6,685 bases of DNA. Source: Candidatus Latescibacterota bacterium (GTDB taxonomy: Bacteria; Latescibacterota; UBA2968; UBA8231). Shown piece after piece: positions 6,536-6,685 of this stretch; the stretch's first letter is position 1, and every line of letters starts with the position of its first letter. The stretch is taken from the NCBI GenBank assembly GCA_021295675.1, contig JAGWBY010000135.1, positions 426-7,110 on the forward strand, read 5' to 3'. The notes below the pieces were generated by a model that saw nothing but the letters and a program-made list of their open reading frames with translations, was not told where the DNA came from and searched no databases. A program made the translations under genes and the position numbers.

Positions 6536-6564
6536 TTGTCATTGACACCATTTTTGTCTATACT
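6536..6564 (+). promoter_or_regulatory. Sigma70-type promoter for the thiamine-diphosphate enzyme gene
   Basis: TTGTCA (6536-6541) and TATACT (6559-6564) are separated by 17 bases, each matching consensus at five of six positions. Transcription would begin near 6571, giving a leader of about 50 bases before the ATG at 6621. This marks a transcription unit separate from the upstream five-gene run. Confidence 0.6.
6537..6547. promoter_or_regulatory. Palindrome TGTCA-T-TGACA overlapping the -35 box (possible operator)
   Basis: Five bases are perfectly inverted around a single central T and overlap the -35 hexamer. The position suits a repressor site, but the arms are short, no regulator gene is in view and chance is a real possibility. 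Confidence 0.3.
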
Positions 6565-6620
6565 TTGCTCAAGTTAATTACATAATAATTCTCAAACTAT
6601 TTTCTGAGGGAGAAATTGAC

Positions 6621-6685
6621 ATGGCGAGAGGAGCCGACAAAGTCATCGAAGCGCTCGACCGCTTCGGCGTCGAGTACGTCTTCGG
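6621..6685 (+). CDS. Thiamine-diphosphate-dependent enzyme (acetolactate synthase large-subunit type), N-terminal fragment
   Basis: Only 21 full codons are visible: MARGADKVIEALDRFGVEYVF, then a partial Gly codon. The pattern G-A-D-x-(V/L)-(I/V)-E-A-L-x-x-x-G-V-E-Y-V-F-G is the opening of the N-terminal Pyr domain of ThDP enzymes such as acetolactate synthase, benzoylformate decarboxylase, glyoxylate carboligase and sulfopyruvate decarboxylase. Its V-F-G leads into the loop before the catalytic Glu, which lies beyond the window. GAGGGAG at 6606-6612, eight bases before the ATG, and the promoter at 6536-6564 support the start. Which reaction it catalyses cannot be decided from this fragment. 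Confidence 0.75.
   Translation, partial: MARGADKVIEALDRFGVEYVF

Larger units (their letters stand above)
6461..6620. other. AT-rich intergenic spacer before the thiamine-diphosphate enzyme gene
   Basis: This 160-base stretch is far more AT-rich than the flanking genes. It holds a T-rich run at 6498-6503 with no preceding GC stem, the promoter at 6536-6564, an 11-base palindrome at 6537-6547 and the GAGGGAG ribosome binding site. No open reading frame, tRNA or riboswitch was recognised. In particular I saw no convincing THI-box or T-box features. Confidence 0.6.

Noticed and set aside
6542..6564. Perfect TTGACA at 6542-6547 as the -35 of the promoter
   Set aside because: Its spacing to TATACT is only 11 bases. 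TTGTCA six bases upstream gives the normal 17.
6491..6614. Eight-base complementarity between TTCTCCCT (6491-6498) and AGGGAGAA (6607-6614), as a switch hiding the ribosome binding site
   Set aside because: The left arm lies upstream of the predicted transcription start near 6571. It could act only on read-through transcripts, and purine-rich ribosome binding sites often find such partners by chance.

Overview
The window looks like a piece of chromosome from an uncultured, moderately GC-rich Gram-negative bacterium. The Gram-negative call rests on a signal-peptide-bearing outer-membrane-type protein that ends in phenylalanine. A TonB-like anchored DUF4159 protein, an enolase-superfamily enzyme and paired M19 dipeptidases recall gene sets of environmental lineages such as Latescibacterota, Poribacteria or Entotheonella. 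That placement is only an impression from gene content and was not tested.

Layout. Bases 1-191 (minus strand) are the start of an AMP-binding acyl-CoA synthetase. A short divergent intergenic gap (192-291) follows. Then comes a plus-strand, operon-like run of five genes. (1) 292-1873 is an outer-membrane beta-barrel candidate with thrombospondin type 3 (TSP3-like) Asp-rich repeats, broken by a one-base frameshift in a T4 run at 799-802. (2) 1875-2987 is a mandelate racemase/acid-sugar dehydratase-like enolase-superfamily enzyme. (3) 2999-4210 is a membrane-anchored protein with a TonB-like Pro/basic linker and a C-terminal DUF4159-like domain. (4) 4260-5393 and (5) 5396-6460 are tandem paralogous M19 membrane-dipeptidase-family enzymes. 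Gaps between them are 1, 11, 49 and 2 bases. After an AT-rich 160-base spacer carrying a good sigma70-type promoter, a thiamine-diphosphate enzyme of the acetolactate synthase type begins at 6621 and runs off the window.

The most notable observation is a 42-base relic at 4200-4241, just upstream of the first dipeptidase. It encodes TINEEIVEKYLAN-stop in the frame of an enolase-superfamily gene. It matches the last 13 codons plus stop of the intact gene at 2946-2987 (32 of 42 bases, 10 of 13 residues). The DUF4159 gene therefore sits between an intact racemase gene and the orphan tail of a second one, and its own stop codon lies inside that relic. Its 3' half is also visibly more AT-rich than its neighbours. 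This suggests that the DUF4159 gene was inserted into, or replaced most of, a duplicated racemase gene.

How the genes may work together (inference): the barrel protein could act in outer-membrane passage or sensing, the racemase/dehydratase could act on a 2-hydroxy or sugar acid, and the two dipeptidases could cleave dipeptides or N-acyl amino acids. Together they suggest scavenging of small organic molecules, but no substrate can be named from the sequence.
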